Source of the DNA: Streptomyces coeruleorubidus
GTDB lineage: Bacteria; Actinomycetota; Actinomycetes; Streptomycetales; Streptomycetaceae
Length of the DNA stretch: 64,000 nucleotides
Direction: 5' to 3'
Assembly: GCF_028885415.1 (NCBI RefSeq)
Contig: NZ_CP118527.1
Location: 3,472,001-3,536,000 of the forward strand
Shown in pieces: positions 9,315 through 17,994 of this stretch (the first letter of the stretch is position 1; each line of letters starts with the position of its first letter). The notes under the pieces are model-generated. The model was not told the DNA's origin and made no database searches. It saw only the letters and a program-made list of their open reading frames with translations. The position numbers and the translations under genes were made by a program.

Positions 9315-9742
9315 GCGGTTCCCCCTCGGCCGATTGCGGCCCTTTCAGGCCTGGCGGTGCGCTCCGCAGGAGGGGCCGGGGCAAGGATCCGGCCGCCTCC
9401 CGCGTCACCGGAGCCTCACACGCGACGGCCAAGAGGGAACCAAAGAACGGCAAATGCCTAGGCAGGCGGCACGATCCACCTAATCCAAGATTCAAGTTCA
9501 CGATGCGGTGGTGAAGGGTATCCGCCAGTAACGCCGCGCTGTTTCGGCGAGCCGGATGGCCCGGAACAGCCCTGCCCGTCACACGGCTGTCGGCCGGGGG
9601 CTCCCAGGGGGCGGGGCGAACCGGCGCAGGGGATCGCGTCACGCTGCGGACCCACCGCTCTCACCAGGGCAGGCGCGGTGACGTGCGGTCACGAAAGGGA
9701 AGGCGGCCGGCGTCGGCACCGCCGACGCCCCGCGTGCGGACA
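9315..9742. other. Intergenic region between the nitrate operon and the IS701-like gene
   Basis: About 430 bp with no convincing coding sequence on either strand; short ORFs here are arginine/proline-rich shadows. It should hold the promoter of the minus-strand IS701-like gene near 9320-9500, where base composition drops (AT-richer patch around 9450-9520). No TCCGTCA repeat is seen here. Confidence 0.5.
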
Positions 9743-9769
9743 GCGCCACGCCCGGGCGGGGCGTGGCGC
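9743..9769 (-). terminator. GC-rich hairpin after the nitrate operon
   Basis: Perfect 11-bp inverted repeat GCGCCACGCCC (9743-9753) and GGGCGTGGCGC (9759-9769) with a 5-nt loop, just 5 bp beyond the stop of the last gene of the minus-strand nitrate operon. No T-tract, which is usual for Streptomyces terminators. Confidence 0.7.
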
Positions 9770-9774
9770 GCCGT

Positions 9775-10992
9775 TCACATGGACTGGGTCCCGGCCAACA
9801 GGAGGTCCGCAGGGGCGGTGAGTTCGCGGCCGAGAAGGGTGCGGAGCACCGCGTAGCCGCTGGTGTCGCCGGCGAGGACCCCGCCGAGCAGGGTGCGGCA
9901 GTCCGAGGCGAGGACCAGCTTGCCGTACGTGCCGGCGGCGCGGTCCTCGCGGACGAACTCCACGGCGCCCTCGGTCCTGGCGTGGATGTCGCCGAAGCCG
10001 GCCACGTCCACGCCGAGGAGCTTGAGTTTGGCCGACATGTCCGCCCCGGGGAAAGCGGCGGAGGGGGAACCCAGCAGCTGACGTGCGACCGCCTCCGCCA
10101 TCCGGTATCCGGGTGCGGCGAGGCCGTGACAGCGGCCCAGCACCGCGGCGCACTCCCCCACGGCCCAGATCCGTTCGTCGGCCGTACGGCAGTGCTGGTC
10201 CACGAGGATGCCGCCGCGTTCGGCGCGTTCGAGCCGGGCGGACTCGGCCAGTTCGTCACGGGGACGCACACCGGCGGCGAACACCACGGCCCGGGCGGGC
10301 AGGGCGGTGCCGTCCGACAGCGTCACCCCGCGCACCCGGCCGTCGGGGCCCTCGTCGAGCGAGGCGACACCGCGGCCGCAGTGCACGCTCACCCCGAGCT
10401 CGCCCACGAGCCGGGCGAGGACCCGACCGCCTCCCTCGTCGACCTGAAGCGGCATCAGGTGCGGTGCCATCTCGACGACGTGGGGCCGCATCCCGAGCAG
10501 TCGAAGGGCCTGTGCGGCCTCCAGGCCCAGCAGGCCGCCGCCGATGACGACACCGGGTTCGCCCGGCGCCGCGGCGGCCCGGAGCGCGTCGAGGTCCTCG
10601 ATCGTGCGGTAGGTGAAGCAGCCGGGAAGGTCCCGGCCGGGGACGGGGGGAACGAACGGACGCGATCCGGTGGCCAGGACGAGCGCGTCGTAGCCGAGGA
10701 CCGTGCCGTCGGCGCACGTCACGGTGCGGGCGGCGCGGTCGACGGAGGTCACCCTCGTGCTCAGCCGCAGGTCGACCAGCGGGTCGGTGAGCAGGCCGGG
10801 AGTGGCGAGGGTGAGGTCGGCGGCGGTTCTGCCGTCGAGGTACGAGGACAGGGAGACGCGATCGTAGGCGGGGCGTGGCTCCTCCGCCACGACCACGATC
10901 CGCCACCGGCCCGACCGGTCACCGGACCGGACCTCCTCGACGAGCCGGTTCCCGGCCATTCCGTGCCCGACGACCACCAGGACGCGTGTCAT
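9775..10992 (-). CDS. NAD(P)/FAD oxidoreductase, nitrate/nitrite reductase electron-transfer type
   Basis: A 405-residue pyridine nucleotide-disulphide-type flavoprotein resembling the N-terminal FAD/NAD(P) half of NirB and the NasB electron-transfer subunits. Seen: a FAD-binding start VLVVVGHGMAGNRLVEE, the second dinucleotide fold VIGGGLLGLEAAQAL (about residues 150-165), and a C-terminal FAD motif with IWAVGECA. It lacks the siroheme/4Fe-4S nitrite reductase half (a full NirB exceeds 800 aa) and the BFD domain, so it is probably a reductase for the nitrate reductase and not a nitrite reductase. Last gene of the narK-nasA-like operon, 15 bp after the other flavoprotein, followed by a hairpin terminator. 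Confidence 0.85.
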   Translation of the reverse strand: MTRVLVVVGHGMAGNRLVEEVRSGDRSGRWRIVVVAEEPRPAYDRVSLSSYLDGRTAADLTLATPGLLTDPLVDLRLSTRVTSVDRAARTVTCADGTVLGYDALVLATGSRPFVPPVPGRDLPGCFTYRTIEDLDALRAAAAPGEPGVVIGGGLLGLEAAQALRLLGMRPHVVEMAPHLMPLQVDEGGGRVLARLVGELGVSVHCGRGVASLDEGPDGRVRGVTLSDGTALPARAVVFAAGVRPRDELAESARLERAERGGILVDQHCRTADERIWAVGECAAVLGRCHGLAAPGYRMAEAVARQLLGSPSAAFPGADMSAKLKLLGVDVAGFGDIHARTEGAVEFVREDRAAGTYGKLVLASDCRTLLGGVLAGDTSGYAVLRTLLGRELTAPADLLLAGTQSM

Positions 10993-11007
10993 GCGGCGGG
11001 TTTCCCT

Positions 11008-12372
11008 TCACGGCTGTGCGGCCCTTTCACAGACCTGGCGGACGAGGGCTGTGCAGCTGCCGCAGCCGGTGGTGGCGCGGGTCGCGGCAGCGATCGCGGG
11101 AAGGTCGTGCGCACCTCGCCGCCATGCCTGTTCGAGGGTCTTCTTGGTGACGTTGTTGCACTGGCACACCACCGCGGTGTCCGGCAGTTCCGCCGAGCTC
11201 GCGTACTCGCCGCCCGTGCCCAGCAGCAGGGCGAGCCGGTCGGCGGGCACCGGGCGGTCCGCCGCGTACAGCTGGCCGACGTCGGCGACGGCCCGGGGCA
11301 GGCCCACCAGGACGGCGCCGTGCACGCGGCCGTCGCGCAGCACCAGCCGCCCGTAGCGACCACGGGCCGGGTCGGACAAGACGATCTGCTCGTCGCCGCC
11401 CCGGGCGCTCGGCGGGCCCGGCAGGCCGGCGACGGCGACGGCGAGTCCGGGCAACCGGGGCCGGACGACGTGCCGCGAGGGTCGCCGACGGCCGTCGCCG
11501 CCGGTGAGGGTCCGGGCCAGGGCGTCCGCCTGGTCCCAGGCGGACGCCAGTGTGCCGTGGCAGCCAGGCTGCTCGGCGCAGTCGCCCAGGGCGTACACGT
11601 GCGGATCGCAGGTGCGCATCCGGTCGTCCACGACCACGCCGTGCCGCACGGCCAGTCCGGCGTGGCGGGCGAGCGCGGTGTCGGGTCTGCCGCCGGTGCA
11701 CATCAGCAGGGTCCCGGCGGCCAGCAGCCGGCCGTCGTCGAGGGCCACCTTGCCGGGTTCCACGCCGACGACGCGGCGCCCGGTCTCCGGCACCACGCCT
11801 GAATCCCGGAGCGCGGCCGTCAGCAGGGCTCCGGCGCGTTCGTCGAGGAGGCGGTGCATCGGGTGGGCGCCGGGGTGGACGAGCGTGACGTCGTGTCCGG
11901 CGCGGCCGAGCGCGTACGCGGCCTCGACGCCGCGCAGCCCGCCGCCGGCCACGACGACGGGCCCCTTGTCCACCGGGCGGGCGTCGGCAAGGGTGTACGG
12001 CGCGCGGATCTCGGGGGCGGACGTGCCGTCGGCACCGGGCAGTTCGGGCACGGTGGCCCGGGAACCGGTGGCGAGCACCAGGACGTCGTAGGGGTGCTCC
12101 GCCCCGTCGTCGGTCCGCACCAGGCGGCGTCGCAGGTCCGCCTCGGTGGCCCGGAGGCCGGTGTGGACCCGTACGTCCGGCGGGAGCGGCGCGAGCGCCA
12201 GACCCGCGGCGGGCAGGGTGCCGTCGAGGACGGAGACGAGCAGGGCCCGGTTGTAGGCGGGCTGTGGTTCGGCGCCGATCACCGTGACGGGGCCGCGGTG
12301 CCCGTGGTGGCGCAGGCGCTGGATCAGACGGTGGGCGGCGGGGCCGTGGCCGATGACGGTGACCGCGGTCAT
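11008..12372 (-). CDS. FAD oxidoreductase with C-terminal BFD [2Fe-2S] domain (NasB-like)
   Basis: A 454-residue flavoprotein: FAD-binding VTVIGHGPAAHRLIQRL at the N-terminus, NAD(P)-fold VVAGGGLRGVEAAYALG, C-terminal FAD motif VYALGDCAEQ. It ends in a bacterioferritin-associated-ferredoxin-like domain with VVCQCNNVTKKTLEQA and TTGCGSC, whose four cysteines (CxC plus CxxC) can hold a [2Fe-2S] cluster. This architecture fits the NADH-dependent electron-transfer subunit of assimilatory nitrate reductase. Its ATG (12372) overlaps the stop of the nitrate reductase gene by 4 nt. The operon therefore contains two related flavoproteins, one with and one without the iron-sulphur tail, which is more than a simple NasB/NasC pair needs. 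Confidence 0.87.
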   Translation of the reverse strand: MTAVTVIGHGPAAHRLIQRLRHHGHRGPVTVIGAEPQPAYNRALLVSVLDGTLPAAGLALAPLPPDVRVHTGLRATEADLRRRLVRTDDGAEHPYDVLVLATGSRATVPELPGADGTSAPEIRAPYTLADARPVDKGPVVVAGGGLRGVEAAYALGRAGHDVTLVHPGAHPMHRLLDERAGALLTAALRDSGVVPETGRRVVGVEPGKVALDDGRLLAAGTLLMCTGGRPDTALARHAGLAVRHGVVVDDRMRTCDPHVYALGDCAEQPGCHGTLASAWDQADALARTLTGGDGRRRPSRHVVRPRLPGLAVAVAGLPGPPSARGGDEQIVLSDPARGRYGRLVLRDGRVHGAVLVGLPRAVADVGQLYAADRPVPADRLALLLGTGGEYASSAELPDTAVVCQCNNVTKKTLEQAWRRGAHDLPAIAAATRATTGCGSCTALVRQVCERAAQP

Positions 12373-14474
12373 GTCGTCGGCTCCCGCCAGGGCTCGATGC
12401 GCACGGCGCTCACCTTGAACTCGGGCATGCCGCTGACCGGGTCGAGGGCCGGGCCGGTCAGCAGGTTGGCCCGGCCGGCGCCCGGGAAGTGGAACGGCAG
12501 GAAGACGGTGTCGGTGCGCAGGGTCCGCACCAGGCGCACCCGGGCGATCGTGCTGCCGCGGGCCGAGGTGACCCGGGCCAGGCCGCCCTCGCCGAGGCCG
12601 TACCGGGCGGCGGTGTCGGGGTGGACCTCGACGTGCGCCTCGGGCGCCGCGGCCACGAGTTCGGGTACGCGGCGGGTCTGCGCTCCGGACTGGTACTGGG
12701 CCAGCACGCGGCCCGTCGTGGCGAAGAGGGGGTAGTCGGTGCCGGGTGTCTCGGCGGGGTCGCGGTGTTCCACGGGAGCGAAACGCGCCCGGCCGTCGGG
12801 GTGCGCGAACCGGTCGAGGAACAGCCGGGGCGTTCCCGGGTGGTCGCCGCCGGGCACGTCGGGACAGGGCCAGTACAGTGCCTCGCCCGCGTCGAGCCGT
12901 TCGTAGGTGATGCCGGCGTAGTCGGCACGGCCGCCGCCGGAGGCACGGCGCAGCTCGTCGAAGACGGCGCGCGGCGAGACGGGGAAGCGGTGGTCCGGCT
13001 GGCCCAGCCGGACCGCGAGGCCGTGCAGCACCTCGAGGTCGGTGCGGACACCGTCGGGCGGGGCGAGCACGGGCCGACGGCGCAGGACGCGTCCTTCGAG
13101 GCTGGTCGTCGTGCCCTCTTCCTCGGCCCACTGGGCCACCGGCAGGACGACGTCGGCGAGTTCGGTGGTCTCGGACGGCACCAGGTCGGCCACCACGAGC
13201 AGGTCGAGTGCGGCCAGACGGCGTGCCACGTGGGCGGCGTGGGGTGCGGACACGACCGGGTTGGAGCCGAAGACCAGCATCGCCCGTGGCCCGCCGGGGG
13301 TGCCGAGGGCATCCAGGAGCTGGTACGCGGCGGGGCCGGGGCCGGGCAGGGACGCCGGGTCGACGCCCCACACGCCGGCGACGTGAGCGCGCGCCTCAGG
13401 GTCGGTGATCATGCGGTAGCCGGGCAGTTGGTCGGCTTTCTGGCCGTGTTCGCGGCCGCCCTGGCCGTTGCCCTGGCCGGTGAGGCAGCCGTACCCGCTG
13501 CCCGCCCTGCCGGGCAGGCCCAGGGCCAGTGCCAGGTTGATGAACGCGGCCGCGGTGTCGGTGCCCTTGCTGTGCTGCTCCACGCCGCGGCCGGTGAGGA
13601 GGTAACGCCGATCGGCCTCGGCGAGCATGCGTACGGCTGCGCGCTGGTCGTCGACGGGAACGCCGGTGACCTGCTCGACGCGCTCGGGCCACCAGGCGAC
13701 GGCGTACTCCCAGGCGGCCTCGAATCCCGTGGTGCGGGTGTCGAGGTACTCCTTGTCCAGATGGCCGTCGGTCACGGCGAGGTGCAGCAGGCCCAGGGCG
13801 AGCGCGAGGTCCGTGCCGGGGGCGGGCTGGAGGTGCAGCGCCGCCTGTTCGGCGGTGCGGGTGCGGCGCGGGTCGATGACGACGAGCCGGGGACGGGTCA
13901 GATGGCGCATCAACGGGGGCATGGTCTCCGCCGGGTTGGCCCCGGCCAGCATGACGACATCGGCGCCGGAGAGGTCGGTGACGGGGAACGGCAGTCCGCG
14001 GTCGATGCCGAACGCCGCGTTGCCGGCTGCCGCGGCCGACGACATGCAGAAGCGGCCGTTGTAGTCGATCCGGCTGGTGCCGAGCGCGACCCGGGCGAAC
14101 TTCCCCAGGGCGTACGCCTTCTCGTTGGTCAGTCCGCCGCCGCCGAACACCGCGACGGCGTCGGGGCCGTGCTCCGCACGCAGCCGCTGCAGGCGCCGGG
14201 CGATCAGGTCCAGGGCCTCGTCCCAGCCGGCCGGGGCGAGTTCGCCACCGGCTCCGCGCACCAGGGGGGTGCGCAGCCGGTCGGGAGCGGTGATCAGGAC
14301 GGGGGCCGTCCAGCCCTTCTGGCACAGTCCGCCCTGGTTCACCGGGAAGTCGGGCGACGGCTCGACCTCGACCGCCTGGCCGCTGCGGTGCAGCCGGGTG
14401 CCGCACTGCAGGGCGCAGTAGGCGCAGTGCGTGCCGACGGTGACCGTGAGGCCCTGCGCGCGGTCACCGGACAT
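12369..14474 (-). CDS. nasA: Assimilatory nitrate reductase catalytic subunit (molybdopterin, [4Fe-4S])
   Basis: Reduces nitrate to nitrite in the cytoplasm. At 701 residues it is the size of NasA/NarB-type enzymes. The N-terminal [4Fe-4S] ligands are C17, C20, C24 and C51 (HCAYCALQC...GGLCQKG). Molybdopterin oxidoreductase segments such as YNGRFCMSSA, GANPAETMPPLM and the C-terminal dinucleotide-binding region VTSARGSTIARVRL follow. No twin-arginine signal is present, consistent with a cytoplasmic assimilatory enzyme. ATG at 14474 overlaps narK by 11 nt and the downstream flavoprotein by 4 nt. The gene symbol is used for the family; Streptomyces naming varies. Confidence 0.92.
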   Translation of the reverse strand: MSGDRAQGLTVTVGTHCAYCALQCGTRLHRSGQAVEVEPSPDFPVNQGGLCQKGWTAPVLITAPDRLRTPLVRGAGGELAPAGWDEALDLIARRLQRLRAEHGPDAVAVFGGGGLTNEKAYALGKFARVALGTSRIDYNGRFCMSSAAAAGNAAFGIDRGLPFPVTDLSGADVVMLAGANPAETMPPLMRHLTRPRLVVIDPRRTRTAEQAALHLQPAPGTDLALALGLLHLAVTDGHLDKEYLDTRTTGFEAAWEYAVAWWPERVEQVTGVPVDDQRAAVRMLAEADRRYLLTGRGVEQHSKGTDTAAAFINLALALGLPGRAGSGYGCLTGQGNGQGGREHGQKADQLPGYRMITDPEARAHVAGVWGVDPASLPGPGPAAYQLLDALGTPGGPRAMLVFGSNPVVSAPHAAHVARRLAALDLLVVADLVPSETTELADVVLPVAQWAEEEGTTTSLEGRVLRRRPVLAPPDGVRTDLEVLHGLAVRLGQPDHRFPVSPRAVFDELRRASGGGRADYAGITYERLDAGEALYWPCPDVPGGDHPGTPRLFLDRFAHPDGRARFAPVEHRDPAETPGTDYPLFATTGRVLAQYQSGAQTRRVPELVAAAPEAHVEVHPDTAARYGLGEGGLARVTSARGSTIARVRLVRTLRTDTVFLPFHFPGAGRANLLTGPALDPVSGMPEFKVSAVRIEPWREPTT

Positions 14475-15846
14475 GGGAGGTACGGGGTCGGGACGGACCG
14501 GGAGCGGTGCGCCGGGTGCGGTCCCGGCGCAGGTAGACCTTGACGAGAACCAGCGCGCACAGGGCGTAGAAGGTGAGGAAGCAGAGGAAGGCGGTCTCGG
14601 CGCTGCCGCCCGCTGACTGGTACGAGGCGCGGAAGGCGAGGTTGATGGCGACGCCACCGAGCGCGCCGACCGCACCCGCGATGCCGATGACCGCGCCGGA
14701 GACACGCCGTGCGCGGGCGAAGGCCGGCGGTGCGTCGGCGCCGGAGGTGATGGCGTCCTCCGCTTCCCGGGCGAACACGGCGGGGATCATCTTGTACGTC
14801 GAGCCGTTGCCGATGCCGCTGAGGACGAACAGTGCGGTGAAGCCGGCGACGAACAGGCCGAAGGAGCCGGCGTGCGACGCGATGAGCAGGACGACGGTCC
14901 CCGCGGCGAGGCCGAGGAAGTTCCACAGGGTCACGCGGGCCCCGCCCCACCGGTCGGCCATCCTGCCTCCGACGGGCCGGCTGAGGGAACCGAGCAACGG
15001 GCCGAGGAAGGTGACGGAGGTGGCCTCGAGCGGGGTGGACCCGAACTGGTTCTGCAGGACGAGGCCGAAGGCGAAGCCGTAGCCGATGAACGAGCCGAAG
15101 GTGCCGATGTACAGGGCGGATATCCACCAGGTGTGGGGGCTCGCGGCGGCCTCGCGCAGGGCGCCCGGTTCGGCGCGTACGGCGTCGACGTTGTCCATCT
15201 TCAGCGCCGCCAGCAGGGACACGATCACGATGAGCGGCAGGTAGACACCGGCCACGTACGAGGGGTGGGTGTCACCGGCCGTGGCGATGACCAGCAGGCC
15301 CAGCAGCTGGATGACCGCGACGCCGAGATTGCCGCCGCCGGCGTTCAGGCCGAGGGCCCAGCCCTGGTGCCGCTGGGGGTAGAAGATGGTGATGTTGGTC
15401 ATGGAGGAGGCGAAGTTGGCGCCTCCCAGTCCGGCCGTGGCGCCGATCAGCAGGAACACCCACAGAGGTGTTCCGGGGCGCTGGACGAAGACGAACGCGA
15501 GAAGCGCCGGCACGAGCAGCACGGCGGAGGAGAACACCGTCCAGTTGCGGCCGCCGAAGCGGGTCACGGCGTGGCTGTACGGCAGCCGCAGCACCGCGCC
15601 GACCAGCGTGGGGGTCACCACCAGCAGGAACTTCTCGTCGGGGGCGAAGCCCAGGCCGATCTCCGGCGACATGAACAGGACGAGTACCGACCACAGGCTC
15701 CACACGGAGAAGCCGACGTGCTCGGAGAGGACGGACATCAGCAGGTTGCGGCGGGCGATCTTCTTGCCTGAGCGTTCCCAGAACTCCTCGTTCTCCGGGT
15801 CCCAGCCCTGGATCCACCGCCCGGAGGCAGGCTGTCGGGTCGTCAT
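14464..15846 (-). CDS. narK: Nitrate/nitrite transporter, NarK family (MFS)
   Basis: A 460-residue major facilitator with about 12 hydrophobic segments. Family signatures are visible: a first nitrate-signature-like stretch LGGANFASSMTNITIFYP, GWALGLNAGGGNLGV in TM5, and the C-terminal GSFIGYGFAFGL. NarK/NasA transporters import nitrate and may exchange it for nitrite. ATG at 15846 follows AGGAGACC at a good distance; longer in-frame starts lack this. First gene of the four-gene nitrate operon, with a very strong hairpin in its leader. Confidence 0.92.
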   Translation of the reverse strand: MTTRQPASGRWIQGWDPENEEFWERSGKKIARRNLLMSVLSEHVGFSVWSLWSVLVLFMSPEIGLGFAPDEKFLLVVTPTLVGAVLRLPYSHAVTRFGGRNWTVFSSAVLLVPALLAFVFVQRPGTPLWVFLLIGATAGLGGANFASSMTNITIFYPQRHQGWALGLNAGGGNLGVAVIQLLGLLVIATAGDTHPSYVAGVYLPLIVIVSLLAALKMDNVDAVRAEPGALREAAASPHTWWISALYIGTFGSFIGYGFAFGLVLQNQFGSTPLEATSVTFLGPLLGSLSRPVGGRMADRWGGARVTLWNFLGLAAGTVVLLIASHAGSFGLFVAGFTALFVLSGIGNGSTYKMIPAVFAREAEDAITSGADAPPAFARARRVSGAVIGIAGAVGALGGVAINLAFRASYQSAGGSAETAFLCFLTFYALCALVLVKVYLRRDRTRRTAPGPSRPRTSHVR

Positions 15847-15873
15847 GTCTGATCGGTCTCCTGTGTCTGCGCG

Positions 15874-15911
15874 GCGTGCCGGGCGGAGCGGCGCTGATCC
15901 GCCCGGCACGC
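15874..15911 (-). promoter_or_regulatory. 14-bp perfect hairpin in the narK leader
   Basis: GCGTGCCGGGCGGA (15874-15887) and TCCGCCCGGCACGC (15898-15911) form a perfect 14-bp stem with a 10-nt loop, 28 bp upstream of the narK ATG and just ahead of its ribosome-binding site. In the transcript it could act as a terminator/antiterminator element (known for some nitrate-assimilation leaders), an mRNA stabiliser, or a terminator of an upstream transcript. Confidence 0.55.
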
Positions 15912-16280
15912 CCCGTAGGGGTCAGCGGCGCGGTGCCCGCCTCCACGAGGTCCGGTGCGGCGGGCCGGGTCGCACAGGTCGGCCGGTTCCGCCGCGCTCA
16001 GGCGCCCTGACAGCTCGGCCGAGACCGCGGGGACCTCGGCCGGTCCCTGTCCGGTGCGTGAGGCGGCAGTGGCGGCCTCGTCGAGCGGCTGCTCGGCGGC
16101 CGCCCGGCCGATCCGGGGGGGCCGGTACGGCCGTGATCCGCTCGGAAGACGACGAGGCTGCCGGTGAGGCCGAGGTCGTCGCGCATGCCGTCAGGGCTGG
16201 ACTGCAGGCCGTGGGCCGGTTCGACGCGGGTGCGCGGCTTCGCCGGCGAGTCGGAGGCATGCGCGCAGAAGGAGCGGCCT
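15912..16280. other. Intergenic region upstream of narK
   Basis: About 370 bp without a gene I can support. A minus-strand ORF of 62 codons at 15998-16186 has a plausible-looking start but runs into Arg/Ser/Pro-rich sequence without a ribosome-binding site. The narK promoter should lie here. Confidence 0.4.
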
Positions 16281-16316
16281 GCGGGCTCCGGCGTCCGGGT
16301 TTCCGGACGCCGGAGC
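16281..16316 (-). terminator. Strong 16-bp terminator hairpin after ligase 2
   Basis: GGGCTCCGGCGTCCGG (16281-16296), loop GTTT, and the perfect complement at 16301-16316. It lies 45 bp downstream of the stop codon of the minus-strand AMP ligase at 16361-17929. It should insulate the nitrate operon from transcription through the ligase gene. Confidence 0.85.
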
Positions 16317-16360
16317 CCGGACGGGCGGCCGGACGGCCGCCACGCCGTGCGGGCGCCGTG

Positions 16361-17929
16361 CTACGTCGCCGGCTCCTGCGTGAGCAGCCGAGCCAGCTCA
16401 AGCCGCTTGATCTTGGTGGTGGCGGTCTGCGGCAGGTCCTCCAGCCGCCACTGGACGGGGTCCGCCATCGGCGGCAGCCCGGCCACGGCCGACTGCCAGG
16501 CGACCTGGTCCAGCGGCTTGTTGTCCCGCGTGCACACCACGGGCACCGGGATGCCGTCCTGGCCGGGAACGATGATGACCTCGACGAGTTCCGGCACCCG
16601 GGTGAAGAGTTTGTCCTCGATCTCGAGGGTGCTCTGGATGCCGGGGATCTCGTCGACCTCGCGGTCGAGCAGGTGCAGGCAGCCGTGCCTGGTGCGGTAA
16701 CCGACGTCGCCCATGCGCCACCAGCCGTCGTTGACCTGCTTCTCCCAGCGGTGGTGCTCGCCGAGGTAGGTGACGATGCGGCCGTCGCTTCGGACCTCGA
16801 TGAAGCCGGGATTCTCCTTGGTGGGCGGCTGGCCGTCACGGCTGACGACGCGCACCCCGGTCATGCCGGGGAACGGCATGCCGACGCAGCGTCCGTTGAA
16901 GTCGGCGCCGTCCTTCAGGCAGTAGGTGCGCCCGGCGATCGGGCCCACCTCGCTCTGCCCGTAGGCCTGCGCGAACCGGCGGCCCTTGCGGCGGGAAGCC
17001 TGGAGCAGGCGGTTGACGGTGCGGGGGTGAATGGCGTCGAAGGTACTGGAGAAGTACTTCACGTTGGCCAGCGGGCCGCGCGGGTCGTCCGCCAGCACTT
17101 CCCAGCGCAGGAACGTGTTGGGGTGGGCCTCGATGAATCCCGGCGGCACCTGGGCGAACAGGTCGGCGACGGTCCTGGGGTCGTCGTCCCTGAGGATGAT
17201 CAGCGGGTGGCCCTGCATGATGGAGATCGGCATGGCGGTGAACATCCGCGAGTGCACGAACGACACGTGCACCGCGATCGGTTCGCTGCGGCGGACGGCT
17301 GCGGCCACGACGGTCGCCTGCGGGCGGTAACGGGCCTGGAAGCTCTTGCCGGTGTGCACGGCCAGCTTCGGGATGCCCGTGGTGCCGGAGGTGTGGGTGA
17401 TGAGCGTCGGGTGGTCGACGGGCATGGTGACCGCCGCCGCCCGCGGGGCTCCGGCCAGGTCGGCGAAGGGCGTGGCGCCCGGGTACTCCCCGGAGGTGAG
17501 CAGCACCTGCCGGGAGATCTCCAGCACCTCGGCGGGCAGCGAGTTCTCCAGCTTGCTCTGGTCGGTCACCAGGAAGGGCCGCCCGACCCGGCGCAGCAGT
17601 ACGGCGACCGTCTCGCCGTCCAGCTTCGGCGACAGCAGCACGGGAATGGCGCCGATCCGGGCGACCGCGCAGGCGAGGAGGGAGATGTCGAAGCCGTCGC
17701 TCTTGTGCACGACGACGTGGTCGCCCGGGCGGACCTGCACCGACCACAGCCGGGAGGCGAAGTCGTCGATCAGGCCGGCCAGCTCCGTCAGCGTCGCGCG
17801 ACGGCCCAACTGGGGGGCGATGTCGAGATCGTGATCCAGGATCACGAAGCTCGCCGGATGCCGGGCCGCCGCGCGGTCGAACAACGTGCCCAGGCGAATT
17901 CCCTTGTTTCCTATGCGCTGGAGAAACAT
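16361..17929 (-). CDS. AMP-forming acyl/aryl ligase, paralogue of the left-edge ligase
   Basis: Complete ANL-superfamily enzyme, 522 residues. The P-loop is THTSGTTGIPKLAVH (about residues 185-199), the A5 region has YGQSEVGPIAG, the A7/A8 region shows YRTRHGCLHLLDREVD, and the C-terminal ATTKIKRLELARLL supplies the family's catalytic Lys. It is very like the ligase cut by the left edge, so the two arose by duplication and may activate related aromatic substrates in sequence. Homologues of this superfamily include CoA ligases, carrier-protein loading enzymes, amide synthetases and the ATP-dependent diazotases of cremeomycin-type pathways; sequence reading alone cannot choose. ATG at 17929; the SRPBCC gene is 65 bp upstream on the same strand and a strong terminator follows. 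Confidence 0.88.
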   Translation of the reverse strand: MFLQRIGNKGIRLGTLFDRAAARHPASFVILDHDLDIAPQLGRRATLTELAGLIDDFASRLWSVQVRPGDHVVVHKSDGFDISLLACAVARIGAIPVLLSPKLDGETVAVLLRRVGRPFLVTDQSKLENSLPAEVLEISRQVLLTSGEYPGATPFADLAGAPRAAAVTMPVDHPTLITHTSGTTGIPKLAVHTGKSFQARYRPQATVVAAAVRRSEPIAVHVSFVHSRMFTAMPISIMQGHPLIILRDDDPRTVADLFAQVPPGFIEAHPNTFLRWEVLADDPRGPLANVKYFSSTFDAIHPRTVNRLLQASRRKGRRFAQAYGQSEVGPIAGRTYCLKDGADFNGRCVGMPFPGMTGVRVVSRDGQPPTKENPGFIEVRSDGRIVTYLGEHHRWEKQVNDGWWRMGDVGYRTRHGCLHLLDREVDEIPGIQSTLEIEDKLFTRVPELVEVIIVPGQDGIPVPVVCTRDNKPLDQVAWQSAVAGLPPMADPVQWRLEDLPQTATTKIKRLELARLLTQEPAT

Positions 17930-17994
17930 CTACCCGCTCTCTCGTCCATGAATGCGGTTTCCCGCACTACCGACCAGCCAAGGAAGAAGTGGAG

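Noticed and set aside
9775..10992. Nitrite reductase NirB
   Set aside because: Only the FAD/NAD(P) half is present at 405 residues; the siroheme and 4Fe-4S domain is absent.
15998..16186. Possible 62-aa minus-strand gene between narK and ligase 2
   Set aside because: Starts plausibly (MRDDLGLTGSLVVF) but has no ribosome-binding site and turns into Arg/Ser/Pro-rich sequence; no family recognised.
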